Source: Pseudomonas cichorii
GTDB taxonomy: Bacteria > Pseudomonadota > Gammaproteobacteria > Pseudomonadales > Pseudomonadaceae
Length of the DNA: 64,000 bases
Assembly (NCBI RefSeq): GCF_003700275.1
Contig: NZ_RBRE01000051.1
Span: forward strand, 52,548 to 116,547
Reading direction: 5' to 3'
This document shows positions 28,114-37,431 of this stretch, piece after piece. The first letter of the stretch is position 1. Each line of letters opens with the position of its first letter. The notes beneath the pieces are model-generated. The model searched no databases and was not told the origin of the DNA. It saw only the letters and a list, made by a program, of their open reading frames with translations. Both the position numbers and the translations under genes were made by a program.

Positions 28114-28698
28114 TCAGATCCAGCCGCTGACTTGCATGGCCTTGTAGACCGCGACCAGGGCCAGGATGAAGAAGGCGCTGGCTGCCAGCCGACGGATCAG
28201 GGTCAGCGGCAGTTTCTCTGCGGCGAAGTTGCCGGCCAGTACGACCGGAACGTTGGCGATCAGCATGCCCAGTGTGGTGCCGATGATGACCAGCCACAGG
28301 TAGGAATACTGGGCGGCGAGCATCACCGTCGCAACCTGGGTCTTGTCGCCGATTTCAGCGATGAAGAAGGTGATCAGGGTGGTCATGAACGGGCCGAATT
28401 TACGCGCCGTGCTGGCCTCGTCGTCGTCCATCTTGTCGGGAACCAGTGCCCACAACGCGGTGGCGGTGAAGCTGGCGGCGAGAATCCAGTGCAGGACCGC
28501 ATCGGAGAAGAAGTTGCTGAACCATGCACCGACCGCACCCGCTGCCGCGTGGTTGGCCAGGGTGGCGGCAATGATGCCGGCGATGATTGGCCAAGGTTTG
28601 CGAAAGCGTGCGGCAAGGATGAGCGCGAGTAATTGGGTCTTGTCACCAATCTCGGCAAGCGCAACGATCGCAGTGGGGATTAGCAGTGATTCCAGCAT
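28114..28698 (-). CDS. TMEM165/GDT1 family manganese exporter (MneA-like)
   Basis: The 194-residue membrane protein has six hydrophobic segments arranged as two repeats, each with the cation motif E-x-G-D-K-T (AEIGDKTQ near residues 15-22 and again near 112-119). Family members exchange Mn2+ or Ca2+ for protons. The start MLESLLIPTAIV follows AGGA by 7 bases. A yybP-ykoY Mn riboswitch lies directly upstream, which strongly supports Mn2+ export. Confidence 0.92.
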   Translation of the reverse strand: MLESLLIPTAIVALAEIGDKTQLLALILAARFRKPWPIIAGIIAATLANHAAAGAVGAWFSNFFSDAVLHWILAASFTATALWALVPDKMDDDEASTARKFGPFMTTLITFFIAEIGDKTQVATVMLAAQYSYLWLVIIGTTLGMLIANVPVVLAGNFAAEKLPLTLIRRLAASAFFILALVAVYKAMQVSGWI

Positions 28699-28728
28699 CA
28701 GGATTCCTAAGGGGCGGGTCGACACGGC

Positions 28729-28776
28729 TATGACACGTACAGCCTCCCCGCCCCGGGTAAGGTGTTCGTGTCATAG
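28729..28776 (-). promoter_or_regulatory. Hairpin between riboswitch and start (expression platform)
   Basis: TATGACACG (28729-28737) and CGTGTCATA (28768-28776) form a perfect 9-base stem enclosing a GC-rich loop. One arm overlaps the conserved AAGACCTATGACACG end of the aptamer, so it can compete with ligand folding and act as the switch element. Confidence 0.6.
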
Positions 28777-28905
28777 GTCTTGTCAAACCACCGATCCGTC
28801 TGAAGCGGATTCTGGGTCGCACGCACCATGGTCTGAGGACCAAGTATGTTGATGCGTGCCGGACGAGCATGTTGCTCGTGGGAGACTACTCCCCTAGGAC
28901 GGAGC
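28766..28905 (-). ncRNA. yybP-ykoY manganese riboswitch
   Basis: On the minus strand the region reads ...GTCCTAGGGGAGTAGTCTCCC... near its 5' end and ...GACAAGACCTATGACACG at its 3' end. GGGGAGTAG and AAGACC are the invariant elements of the yybP-ykoY aptamer. Two internal stems are visible (ACGAGCA-x-TGCTCGT and the GCACGCATC/GGTGCGTGC pair). It precedes a Gdt1-type Mn exporter, a known partner of this riboswitch. Mn2+ should raise expression. Confidence 0.87.
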
Positions 28906-28946
28906 GGATTCTGCCTTCGCAAAATCCTTTCGGCAAGCTCTTATTT

Positions 28947-29945
28947 TCAGGAACGCTTGGCGCTATAGATCCGGAAGCCATTTCCCTGGGCCCTGATTTC
29001 GCAGGCGCCGACATGCTCTTCGATCAAGGGTTGATAGCGCAGGAAGCTATTGGCAACCAGGCGTAGTTCGCCACCTGATTTCAGATGTTGACGTGCTTTT
29101 CGCAGCAGATTCTCGGTTGCCAAGTAATCGGTGTGTACCCCGACATGGAACGGCGGATTGCTCAGAATCGTGTTCAAACCCATCGGCGCGGCATCGATGC
29201 CGTCGCCGGTCAGAACCTGGGCTTCAAGACCATTGGCAGCCAGCGTCAAGGCTGCGCTGGCAGTGGCGAAGGCGTCGACATCGAGCATCACCACTTCATT
29301 GTGCGGGTAGCGACGTTTTACCGCAGCCCCGAGTACGCCCGCGCCGCAGCCAAAGTCCAGCAAATGGCCGCTGGGCAGTTTGTCGAGGTTCTCCAGCAGC
29401 AGGGCCGAGCCGCGATCCAGACGGCCGTGGCTGAATACGCCCGGCAGGCTGATGACCGTGAGCGGACCGTCTTCAAGATCGATCTGGTAGGGCTTGGCGA
29501 GGCTTTGCAATTCGACCGCTTGCGGGGCGTTTTCCACGGTGACTTGCCAGAGTTGGCAATGTCGCGCGCTGTCCAGCTTGCGGGCCCTGCCCAAAGGGCT
29601 CAACTGTTTGGCGGCGGCTTCGATACCGCCGCGTTTTTCACCGACCAGAAACAGCTCTTTTCCGGCCAGTTGTGAGGCCAGGGCGTTGAGCATGTATTCG
29701 GTCAGGTCGCGGGCCTTGGGCAGAAACAGGACGGCGGCCTCGAACGCTTGCTCCGGGGCATTTACGCCGAAATGCGTGCGTCCGGCGAAACGGGCGTCCA
29801 GCGCAGCCTGATCGCCTGCATGCCAGCACCATCCGCGAGCGTTCGGCAGCTTGCCCAGCAAGTCGTCGGCAGGCAGTCCGGCCAGCAGCAACGAACCTTG
29901 AAAGAGTTCAGCCTGGCGAAGTAACACTTCACTGCGCGGGTCCAT
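28947..29945 (-). CDS. rsmC: 16S rRNA (guanine-1207-N2) methyltransferase RsmC
   Basis: The 332-residue enzyme methylates G1207 in 30S subunits. It has an inactive N-terminal methyltransferase-like half (1-160) and an active C-terminal half with SAM loop [15 protein letters not shown] and the catalytic NPPFH ([10 protein letters not shown]). ATG 29945 is [11 protein letters not shown]. The gene is separate from the 2-hydroxyacid dehydrogenase by about 30 bases. Confidence 0.94.
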   Translation of the reverse strand: MDPRSEVLLRQAELFQGSLLLAGLPADDLLGKLPNARGWCWHAGDQAALDARFAGRTHFGVNAPEQAFEAAVLFLPKARDLTEYMLNALASQLAGKELFLVGEKRGGIEAAAKQLSPLGRARKLDSARHCQLWQVTVENAPQAVELQSLAKPYQIDLEDGPLTVISLPGVFSHGRLDRGSALLLENLDKLPSGHLLDFGCGAGVLGAAVKRRYPHNEVVMLDVDAFATASAALTLAANGLEAQVLTGDGIDAAPMGLNTILSNPPFHVGVHTDYLATENLLRKARQHLKSGGELRLVANSFLRYQPLIEEHVGACEIRAQGNGFRIYSAKRS

Positions 29946-29973
29946 GTTCTCGCTCCTGAAAAAGGGGCGAATT

Positions 29974-30939
29974 CTAGCTGACTACCCGCTTCGGCGCCCC
30001 TGCAAAAAATGCCTGGGCGTTTTCAATGAGCTGGCTGACGATACGCTGCCGTGCCTCACGCGCACCCCAGGCGCTGTGCGGAGTGATGATCAGGCGTGGA
30101 ATATCGCCGGCCAGCAGTGGATTGCCAGCGACGGGCGGTTCCACGCTCAGTACGTCTGACGCCGCGCCACCCAGATGACCGCTGCGCAAGGCATCGGCCA
30201 GCGCCTGTTCGTCGATCAGCCCGCCACGTGCGGTATTGACCACCAGCGCCTGTGGCCTGAGCAGCTTGAGTTCCCGAGCGCCGATCATGTTGCGGGTGTG
30301 CTCGTTGAGCGGGCAATGCAGCGTCAGGGCGTCGATCTGCGGCAGCAATTCTTCAAGCGGCAGGCGATCCGGGCGAGCGGGGCGGCCAGGGATTTGCCCC
30401 AGCAGGACGCGCATGCCGAAGGCTTCGGCAAGCCTGGCCACCGCGCCACCCAGTTCGCCATGACCCAACAGGCCGAGAGTCTTGCCTTCGAGTTCGACGA
30501 TGGGGAAATCCAGCAGGCAGAACTGCGGGGATTTTTGCCAGAGGCCTTGTTGCACGGCCTGTTGATAATCGGGCAGACGAGTCGCAAGGGCCAGCAGCAA
30601 CAGCAAGGTATGTTGCGCCACCGACGGAGTGCCATAACCCTGGCAGTTGCAGACGGTCACGCCATGTTCACGAGCGGCAACCAGGTCGACATTGTTGGTG
30701 CCGGTGGCAGTCACCAGTACCAGTTTCAGCTCGGGACAGGCTGCAAACGTGTCGGCATTGATCGCGATCTTGTTGCTGATTGCCACCTGTGCGCCCTTGA
30801 GTCGCTCTGTGACCTGATCCGTAGCGGTGCTGTCATGCAGCACCAGTTCGCTGAAGTTTTCCCGCAACGTACCCAGATCCAGGTCGCCCAGATCCAGAGA
30901 AGTGTGGTCGAGGAAAACTGCTCTGCCCGGATTAGTCAT
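29974..30939 (-). CDS. D-2-hydroxyacid dehydrogenase
   Basis: The 321-residue NAD(P)-dependent enzyme reduces 2-keto acids such as glyoxylate or hydroxypyruvate. It has the cofactor loop [12 protein letters not shown], catalytic Arg in [15 protein letters not shown], Glu in SVEPPV and the His of [10 protein letters not shown]. The substrate is not fixed by the sequence. Start [12 protein letters not shown] follows AAGGTA; the frame runs upstream to 31125 but those residues overlap the divergent LysE gene. Confidence 0.9.
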   Translation of the reverse strand: MTNPGRAVFLDHTSLDLGDLDLGTLRENFSELVLHDSTATDQVTERLKGAQVAISNKIAINADTFAACPELKLVLVTATGTNNVDLVAAREHGVTVCNCQGYGTPSVAQHTLLLLLALATRLPDYQQAVQQGLWQKSPQFCLLDFPIVELEGKTLGLLGHGELGGAVARLAEAFGMRVLLGQIPGRPARPDRLPLEELLPQIDALTLHCPLNEHTRNMIGARELKLLRPQALVVNTARGGLIDEQALADALRSGHLGGAASDVLSVEPPVAGNPLLAGDIPRLIITPHSAWGAREARQRIVSQLIENAQAFFAGAPKRVVS

Positions 30940-31023
30940 TAGCTGTACCTTTTTTGTAATAAATTGAAAGCGTAGTGTGGCGAGCCTAACAGCAAAAAGC
31001 TCATCCACATTTTTGGGGGTCCC

Positions 31024-31653
31024 ATGTACTGGGCAGAATTTATCACTGTCGCCTTGATTCACTTGCTGGCTGTTGCCAGCCCCGGTCCGGATTTCGCGGT
31101 GGTGGTTCGTGAAAGCGTGGCTCATGGTCGCAAGGCGGGTCTGTGGGCCTCACTGGGCGTCGGTTCGGCGATTTTCGTGCATGTGGGCTATTCGCTGCTG
31201 GGTATCGGCATCATCGTTTCCCAGTCCATCGTGCTGTTCAATGCGCTCAAATGGGCGGCGGCTGCCTACCTGTTGTACATCGGTATCAAGGCGCTGCGCT
31301 CGATGCCTGCCAGTGCCAGCGACGATCCGCTCAAGGCTGTGGTGGGGGAAAGAACCGCCCGGGGAGCCTATGCCAGCGGGTTCGTCACCAATGGCCTGAA
31401 CCCCAAGGCGACGCTGTTTTTCCTGTCGCTGTTCACCGTGGTCATCAACCCGCACACACCGTTGCTGGTTCAGGGTGGCTATGGCGTCTATCTGGCGGTC
31501 GCCACTGCAGCCTGGTTCTGTCTGGTGGCGTGTCTGTTCAGCCAGGCTCGGGTGCGCGCCGGTTTTGCCCGCATGGGGCACTGGTTCGACCGGGTCATGG
31601 GCGGTGTGTTGGTGGCGCTGGGCCTGAAACTGGCGCTGACCGAGGTCCGTTGA
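31024..31653 (+). CDS. LysE family translocator
   Basis: The 209-residue inner-membrane protein has five to six hydrophobic segments and the LysE/RhtB signature near the N-terminus: HLLAVASPGPDFAVVVRESVAHG. NGLNPKATLFFLSLF matches the conserved NPKA loop. It exports amino acids or analogues; the substrate is unknown. It is divergent from the 2-hydroxyacid dehydrogenase, sharing the 84-base gap. Confidence 0.9.
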   Translation: MYWAEFITVALIHLLAVASPGPDFAVVVRESVAHGRKAGLWASLGVGSAIFVHVGYSLLGIGIIVSQSIVLFNALKWAAAAYLLYIGIKALRSMPASASDDPLKAVVGERTARGAYASGFVTNGLNPKATLFFLSLFTVVINPHTPLLVQGGYGVYLAVATAAWFCLVACLFSQARVRAGFARMGHWFDRVMGGVLVALGLKLALTEVR

Positions 31654-31781
31654 GTCGAAGTGACAGGGTGCCTTTACGCTCGCCTGTCCGCAAATCGTCC
31701 CTTTGGCTGATTTGGCTGGCGGACTAGAGCTCTAGAGTCCATATTTCAAGCTTCGCCTGTGGACTTTGAAAAGGGACTCAT

Positions 31782-33464
31782 ATGTTACAGACTCGCGTTC
31801 TTCCGCCAGCCGATGGCGCTTACCAGTACCCTCTGTTGATAAAACGGCTGCTGATGTCCGGCAGCCGCTACGAAAAGACACGCGAAATCGTATACCGGGA
31901 TACAGTCCGCTACACCTACCCAACCCTCAGCGAACGGATCTGCCGCCTGGCCAATGTACTGACGGCCGCAGGCGTGAAGGCGGGCGATACCGTCGCTGTC
32001 ATGGACTGGGACAGCCACCGGTATCTGGAGTGCATGTTCGCGATCCCCATGATCGGTGCCGTGGTGCACACCATCAACGTGCGGCTCTCGCCCGAGCAGA
32101 TTGTCTACACCATGAATCATGCCGAAGACCGGCTGGTGCTGGTCAACAGTGAGTTCGTCGGCCTGTATCAGGGGATTGCCGGGCACTTGACCACCGTCGA
32201 CAAGACCCTGCTGCTCACCGACCTGCCGGAAAAGACCGCCGAGTTGCCGGATCTGGTCGGCGAATACGAAGAGCTGCTGGCTGCGGCGAGTCCTCATTAC
32301 GAGTTCGAGGACTTCGACGAGAATTCGGTCGCCACCACTTTCTACACCACCGGCACCACGGGCAACCCCAAGGGCGTGTATTTCACCCACCGGCAACTGG
32401 TTCTGCACACCATGGGCGTGGCCACGATCATGGGCAGTGTCGAAAACGACCGCCTGCTGGGCGCCAGCGATGTGTACATGCCGATCACCCCAATGTTTCA
32501 TGTACACGCCTGGGGCATGCCATATGCGGCAACCATGCTCGGCCTGAAGCAGGTTTATCCAGGCCGTTACGACCCCGAATTCCTGGTGGAGCTGTGGCGC
32601 AAGGAAAAGGTGACCTTCTCCCACTGCGTACCGACCATCATGCAGATGCTGTTGCATTCCAAGGCTGCCAGGGACACGGATTTCGGCGGCTGGAAAATCA
32701 TCATTGGCGGCAGCTCGCTCAACCGCAGCCTCTATCTGGCCGCCAAGGCCAAGGGGATTGCACTTACGGCGGCATACGGCATGTCCGAAACCGGGCCGCT
32801 GATTTCCGTTGCGCACATGAACGAAGAGTTGCTGGCCGGCTCCGAGGACGATCGCATCACCTACCGGATCAAGGCCGGTGTGCCAGGCATGCTGGTCGAG
32901 GCCGCGATCGTCGACGAGAACGGTAACTTCCTGCCTGCCGATGGCGAAACCCAGGGCGAACTGGTGCTGCGCGCACCCTGGCTGACCGAGAGTTATTTCC
33001 GCGAGCCGCAAAAAGGCGCCGAGCTGTGGGCCGGTGGCTGGCTGCATACCGGCGATGTGGCGACTCTGGACGATATGGGCTTCATCGATATCCGCGACCG
33101 GATCAAGGATGTGATCAAGACCGGCGGCGAGTGGGTTTCCTCGCTGGAGCTTGAAGACCTGTGCAGCCGCCATGCTGCGGTGCGTGAAGTTGCCGTGGTG
33201 GGCGTTGCCGATCCGCAGTGGGGCGAGCGGCCTTTCGCATTGCTGGTGGTTCACGAAGGGCAGAGCATCGATGCGCGTAATCTGAAGGAACACCTCAGTC
33301 CTTTTGTCGAGCAGGGGCATATCAACAAATGGGCGATTCCCAGCCAGATCGCGGTTGTTACTGAAATTCCCAAGACCAGCGTCGGCAAGCTCGACAAAAA
33401 ACGCATGCGTCTGGATATCGTTGAATGGCAAAGCAGTAACAGTGCTTTCCTGTCGACGCTCTGA
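31782..33464 (+). CDS. Medium/long-chain fatty acid-CoA ligase (AlkK-like)
   Basis: The 560-residue AMP-forming ligase activates a fatty acid to its acyl-CoA. The nucleotide motif FYTTGTTGNPKGVYFTHRQ lies near residues 187-205. Later blocks are MFHVHAWGMPYAA, TAAYGMSETGPLI, HTGDVATLDDMGFIDI and the C-terminal lysine in KTSVGKLDKKRMR. Strong similarity in layout to AlkK. It precedes the DUF1302/DUF1329/LAL block, which may serve the same pathway. Confidence 0.92.
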   Translation: MLQTRVLPPADGAYQYPLLIKRLLMSGSRYEKTREIVYRDTVRYTYPTLSERICRLANVLTAAGVKAGDTVAVMDWDSHRYLECMFAIPMIGAVVHTINVRLSPEQIVYTMNHAEDRLVLVNSEFVGLYQGIAGHLTTVDKTLLLTDLPEKTAELPDLVGEYEELLAAASPHYEFEDFDENSVATTFYTTGTTGNPKGVYFTHRQLVLHTMGVATIMGSVENDRLLGASDVYMPITPMFHVHAWGMPYAATMLGLKQVYPGRYDPEFLVELWRKEKVTFSHCVPTIMQMLLHSKAARDTDFGGWKIIIGGSSLNRSLYLAAKAKGIALTAAYGMSETGPLISVAHMNEELLAGSEDDRITYRIKAGVPGMLVEAAIVDENGNFLPADGETQGELVLRAPWLTESYFREPQKGAELWAGGWLHTGDVATLDDMGFIDIRDRIKDVIKTGGEWVSSLELEDLCSRHAAVREVAVVGVADPQWGERPFALLVVHEGQSIDARNLKEHLSPFVEQGHINKWAIPSQIAVVTEIPKTSVGKLDKKRMRLDIVEWQSSNSAFLSTL

Positions 33465-33829
33465 ATACACCGGGTAAATCCTTTCTGTCTGACCGCAGCC
33501 GTGCTCATCGAGCACGGCACGTGTCTAGGTCGGCAATAAATCCGGTTCTTGCCAAATTATAGAATTAAGCCATTCTGCCTCCGTCCTGTTGTTCAACCTT
33601 GGTGTAACAGGCATTCCAGAGGCGTTGATGCATGCAAATCACACTTTAGAGGGATCAAGCAAAAGGGGCCGCTGGCTATAGTCAGCGCAGGGGACTTGGC
33701 AAGAGCGTAAAGATGCATTTTGTGTGGCGACCCTCAGGGGGGTCGATGAGTGTTGACAGTCAATCAATGGCTGAGTCGTTCCTGGAAGTTCCCACTGCCA
33801 TAAAAATAAAAGCACATGGAGTCGCATCG
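33465..33829. other. Intergenic region before the DUF1302 gene
   Basis: No supported gene in these 365 bases. A short inverted repeat (GTGCTCATCGAGCAC, 33502-33516) follows the ligase and could end its transcript, but there is no U-tract. The DUF1302 promoter should lie at the right end. Confidence 0.5.
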
Positions 33830-35767
33830 ATGACAACTGCAATCCCATTCTGGCGCCGGGCGAAACTTCCTCTGGCAGTCAGTCTTGCTTCCTCGCTCGC
33901 CAGTCCCGCATTTGGCGTTACCTTCAACGTCGGAGAAGTCGAAGGCAGCTTCGATTCCTCGCTCTCGGTGGGGGCCAGTTGGTCTACCGCCAACGCCAAC
34001 AAGAACCTGATTGGTTCCAACAACGGCGGTCGCGGTCTTTCGCAGACATCCGATGATGGTCACCTGAACTTCAAGAAGGGCGAGACATTCTCGAAGATCT
34101 TCAAGGGTATTCACGACCTTGAACTGAAATACGGTGATACCGGCGTATTCGTGCGTGGCAAGTACTGGTATGACTTTGAACTCAAGGACGAAGGTCGCGA
34201 GTTCAAGGACATCAGCGACTCCAACCGCAAGGAAGGCGCCAAGTCTTCCGGCGGGCAATTGCTCGATGCATTCGTCTACCACAATTACGCGATTGGCGAT
34301 CAGCCCGGCACCGTGCGTCTTGGCAAACAGGTGATCAGCTGGGGTGAAAGTACCTTTATCCAGGGCGGTATCAACAGCGTCAACCCGGTCGATGTCTCGG
34401 CGTTCCGTCGCCCTGGCGCCGAAATCAAGGAAGGCCTGATCCCGGTCAACATGTTCTACCTGTCGCAAAGCCTGACCGACAACCTGTCTGCGCAGGGCTT
34501 CTACCAGCTTGAGTGGGACCAGACGGTCGTCGACAACTGCGGCACCTTCTTTTCGCAGCCGGATGTTATTGCCGACGGTTGTGACAGCAATCTGGCCGTG
34601 TTGCGCAGTCGTAGTGGGATCAACGCTTTACCGGGGGTTGCCAATCTGTCGGCGAGTCAGCGGAATGGGCTCTTCAATTCCTTGGCACAGCAAGGCGTCA
34701 ACTTCGGTTCGCCCGATGAAGGCGCAATCGTGCGTCGCGGCCCGGATCGGGATGCGCGTGACGGTGGCCAGTTCGGTTTTGCCGTGCATTACAACTTCGA
34801 GCCGCTGGACACCGAATTCGGCGCCTACATGATGAACTACCACAGTCGTCTGCCGATCTTCAGCGGTCGCGGCGGGTCAGCGGCTTCGTTCAGTCCTCAG
34901 GGATTTGTAGGCTCTCTCACTAGCAACGGAGTTCCGCTTTCGACGGCGGCTGGTCTGGCACCGCTCTTGCTTTCATCGGTTGTGGCGGGCAACTCCAGCT
35001 ACTACGTCGAATACCCTGAAGACATTCGCCTGTACGGGCTGAGCTTCTCCACCACGCTGCCGACAGGCACGGCGTGGAGCGGTGAAATCAGCTACCGCCC
35101 GAATGCTCCGGTGCAGATCAACACCACCGATATTCTCTATTCGGGTATTTCCCCGTTGAACCCCAACGTGTCGCTGCTCAGTGGCCGACCCAATACCGAT
35201 CAGCCCGGCTATCGCCGCAAGGAAATCACCCAACTGCAAACCTCCTTCGTGCAGTTCTTCGATCAGGTGATGGGCGCCGAGCGTTTGACCTTGGTGGGTG
35301 AAGTGGGCTGGACCCACGTCGGCGGTCTGGAAAGCACCTCGAAAATCCGTTACGGCCGTGACCCGGTCTACGGTCCGGGGCCATTGCCAGGCGGTCAGTG
35401 CGGGGCCCTGAACGCGCTTACCTTGGGCACCGCCGAGCAGAACAACCTTACCCGCTATTGCGAAAACGACGGTTTCACCACCGCCAACTCCTGGGGCTAT
35501 CGCACCCGTGCGATCTGGGACTACAACAACGTCTTCGCCGGTGTGAACCTCAAGCCAAGCGTGGCCTGGTCGCATGACGTCAAAGGTTACTCGCCGGGTC
35601 CTGGTGCCAACTTCGAGGAAGGTCGCAAGGCCGTCAGCCTGGGGATGGATGCCGAATACCAGAACACCTATACCGCCAGTCTTTCCTACACCAACTTCTT
35701 CGATGGGAAGTACACCACGGTCGACGACCGGGATTTCGTGGCACTCAGCTTTGGCATGAACTTCTAA
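33830..35767 (+). CDS. DUF1302 outer-membrane family protein
   Basis: The 645-residue protein starts MTTAIPFWRRAKLPLAVSLASS with signal peptide ending near AFG-V. It has repeated beta-strand-like segments and RxGKQVISWGESTFIQGGINSVNPVDV, which is characteristic of DUF1302, and ends in an aromatic residue after a strand (FVALSFGMNF) as outer-membrane barrels do. DUF1302 proteins are nearly always paired with DUF1329 proteins, as here. Role unknown; transport of a hydrophobic compound is a common guess. ATG 33830 has GGAG upstream. Confidence 0.88.
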   Translation: MTTAIPFWRRAKLPLAVSLASSLASPAFGVTFNVGEVEGSFDSSLSVGASWSTANANKNLIGSNNGGRGLSQTSDDGHLNFKKGETFSKIFKGIHDLELKYGDTGVFVRGKYWYDFELKDEGREFKDISDSNRKEGAKSSGGQLLDAFVYHNYAIGDQPGTVRLGKQVISWGESTFIQGGINSVNPVDVSAFRRPGAEIKEGLIPVNMFYLSQSLTDNLSAQGFYQLEWDQTVVDNCGTFFSQPDVIADGCDSNLAVLRSRSGINALPGVANLSASQRNGLFNSLAQQGVNFGSPDEGAIVRRGPDRDARDGGQFGFAVHYNFEPLDTEFGAYMMNYHSRLPIFSGRGGSAASFSPQGFVGSLTSNGVPLSTAAGLAPLLLSSVVAGNSSYYVEYPEDIRLYGLSFSTTLPTGTAWSGEISYRPNAPVQINTTDILYSGISPLNPNVSLLSGRPNTDQPGYRRKEITQLQTSFVQFFDQVMGAERLTLVGEVGWTHVGGLESTSKIRYGRDPVYGPGPLPGGQCGALNALTLGTAEQNNLTRYCENDGFTTANSWGYRTRAIWDYNNVFAGVNLKPSVAWSHDVKGYSPGPGANFEEGRKAVSLGMDAEYQNTYTASLSYTNFFDGKYTTVDDRDFVALSFGMNF

Positions 35768-35782
35768 GAACAAGGTTTCGGG

Positions 35783-37159
35783 ATGACTATGAAAATGAAA
35801 ATAACAAAGGGTCTGTTGCAAGCCGGAGCGCTGGGATTGTCGTTGCTGGCGACCGGTGTCACGGCTGCGGTGTCTGAATCCGAGGCCGCGAAACTGGGTA
35901 CCAGTCTCACGCCGATGGGCGCGGAGAAAGCAGGTAACGCCAATAACACCATTCCGGCCTGGAGCCCGATGCCCAAGAATGCCGGAGCTGTCGACAGCAA
36001 AGGCTTCCTGGCCAACCCTTACGCCAGTGAAAAACCGCTGTTCACCATCACCGCGCAAAACGTCGAGCAGTACAAGGACAAGCTGGCGCCGGGTCAATAC
36101 GCGATGTTCAAGCGTTACCCGGAGAGCTACAGGATTCCGGTCTATCCGTCCCACCGTGGCGCTACCGTGCCTGACGACGTGTTTGCCGCGATCAAGAGAA
36201 ATGCCACCAACACCAAGCTGGTGGGCGGCGGCAATGGCCTGGAAAACTTTGAAACGGCCATTCCATTCCCGATTCCCTCCACTGGTGTCGAGGTGATCTG
36301 GAACCACATTACCCGCTATCGCGGCGGCAGCGTGAAGCGCTTTGTGACTCAGGCCACACCGCAACCCAATGGCTCCTACAGCCTGGTGTATTTCTCTGAC
36401 CAGTTCGTGTTCCGCGACAAGATGAAGGATTTCGATCCGAAGAACCCGGGCAACATCCTGTTCTACTTCAAGCAGGAAGTGACCGCGCCGGCACGTCTGG
36501 CCGGTGGTGTGCTGCTGGTGCACGAAACCCTCGACCAGGTGAAGGAACCGCGTTCGGCCTGGCTCTACAACGCCGGTCAGCGTCGCGTGCGTCGTGCACC
36601 GCAAGTGTCCTATGACGGGCCGGGCACTGCCTCGGACGGTCTGCGCACTTCCGATAACCTGGATATGTACAACGGCGCGCCGGATCGCTACGACTGGAAA
36701 CTGATCGGCAAGCAGGAAATGTACATTGCGGCCAACAGCCACAAGCTCGACGACACCACGCTCAAGTACGCCGACATCGTCAAGGCCGGTCACATCAACC
36801 AGGACCTTACCCGTTATGAACTGCGCCGCGTCTGGCATGTGACGGCCACCCTCAAGGAAGGCCAGCGCCACATCTATGCCAAGCGTGACTTCTTCATCGA
36901 CGAGGACACCTGGCAGGCAGCCGTCATTGACCACTACGACGGTCGCGGCCAGTTGTGGCGCGTCGCCGAGGCTCACTCCGAGAACTACTACGACAAGCAA
37001 GTGCCGTGGTACGCCATTGAAACCCTGTATGACCTGCAATCGGGTCGTTACGTGGCACTGGGCATGAAGAACGAAGAGAAAAGCGCGTATGTCTTCGGCT
37101 TCACGGCCGGTACCAGCGACTTCACACCCAACGCATTGCGTCAGGAGGGGGTACGTTGA
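35783..37159 (+). CDS. DUF1329 (LolB-fold) envelope protein
   Basis: The 458-residue protein starts MTMKMKITKGLLQAGALG with a signal peptide ending near VTA-A. The DUF1329 core shows YxPESYRIPVYPSHR, VGGGNGLENFETAIPFPIP and WLYNAGQRRVRRAPQVSYD. The fold is related to LolA/LolB lipoprotein carriers, so it may ferry a lipid-like cargo with the DUF1302 barrel. It is separated by 15 bases from the DUF1302 stop, implying one operon. Confidence 0.9.
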   Translation: MTMKMKITKGLLQAGALGLSLLATGVTAAVSESEAAKLGTSLTPMGAEKAGNANNTIPAWSPMPKNAGAVDSKGFLANPYASEKPLFTITAQNVEQYKDKLAPGQYAMFKRYPESYRIPVYPSHRGATVPDDVFAAIKRNATNTKLVGGGNGLENFETAIPFPIPSTGVEVIWNHITRYRGGSVKRFVTQATPQPNGSYSLVYFSDQFVFRDKMKDFDPKNPGNILFYFKQEVTAPARLAGGVLLVHETLDQVKEPRSAWLYNAGQRRVRRAPQVSYDGPGTASDGLRTSDNLDMYNGAPDRYDWKLIGKQEMYIAANSHKLDDTTLKYADIVKAGHINQDLTRYELRRVWHVTATLKEGQRHIYAKRDFFIDEDTWQAAVIDHYDGRGQLWRVAEAHSENYYDKQVPWYAIETLYDLQSGRYVALGMKNEEKSAYVFGFTAGTSDFTPNALRQEGVR

Positions 37160-37273
37160 GGACATAATCGGATGAGCTGCAATGACGTGCAGACAGGCTT
37201 CTTTTGACGCTTTCTGCACGTAAACAGGCCGATAAAATCCGTTACTGCCACAAGGTTTCAACGACTTACAACC

Positions 37274-37298
37274 AAAGCCCCTTGAGTGGGGCTTTTTT
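37274..37298 (+). terminator. Rho-independent terminator
   Basis: AAAGCCCC-TTGAG-TGGGGCTTTTTT is a compact 8-base stem with U-tract, about 115 bases after the DUF1329 stop. It ends the DUF1302-DUF1329 operon ahead of the LAL regulator. Confidence 0.9.
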
Positions 37299-37431
37299 AT
37301 GCCTGGGTATTCGTCTCACAAATTGTAGGAATTTTGTTACGGACTTTTCGGAACTTGCCTTCAAAAGGTCGGGGTTACCCGCTAGTCTCCGGTAGCTGCT
37401 AAGCCGAAAAAACACGCCTGAAGAGCCGGCC

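Noticed and set aside
34973..37261. A 762-residue open frame on the minus strand over DUF1302 and DUF1329
   Set aside because: It is antisense to two well-supported genes and shows no protein family pattern.
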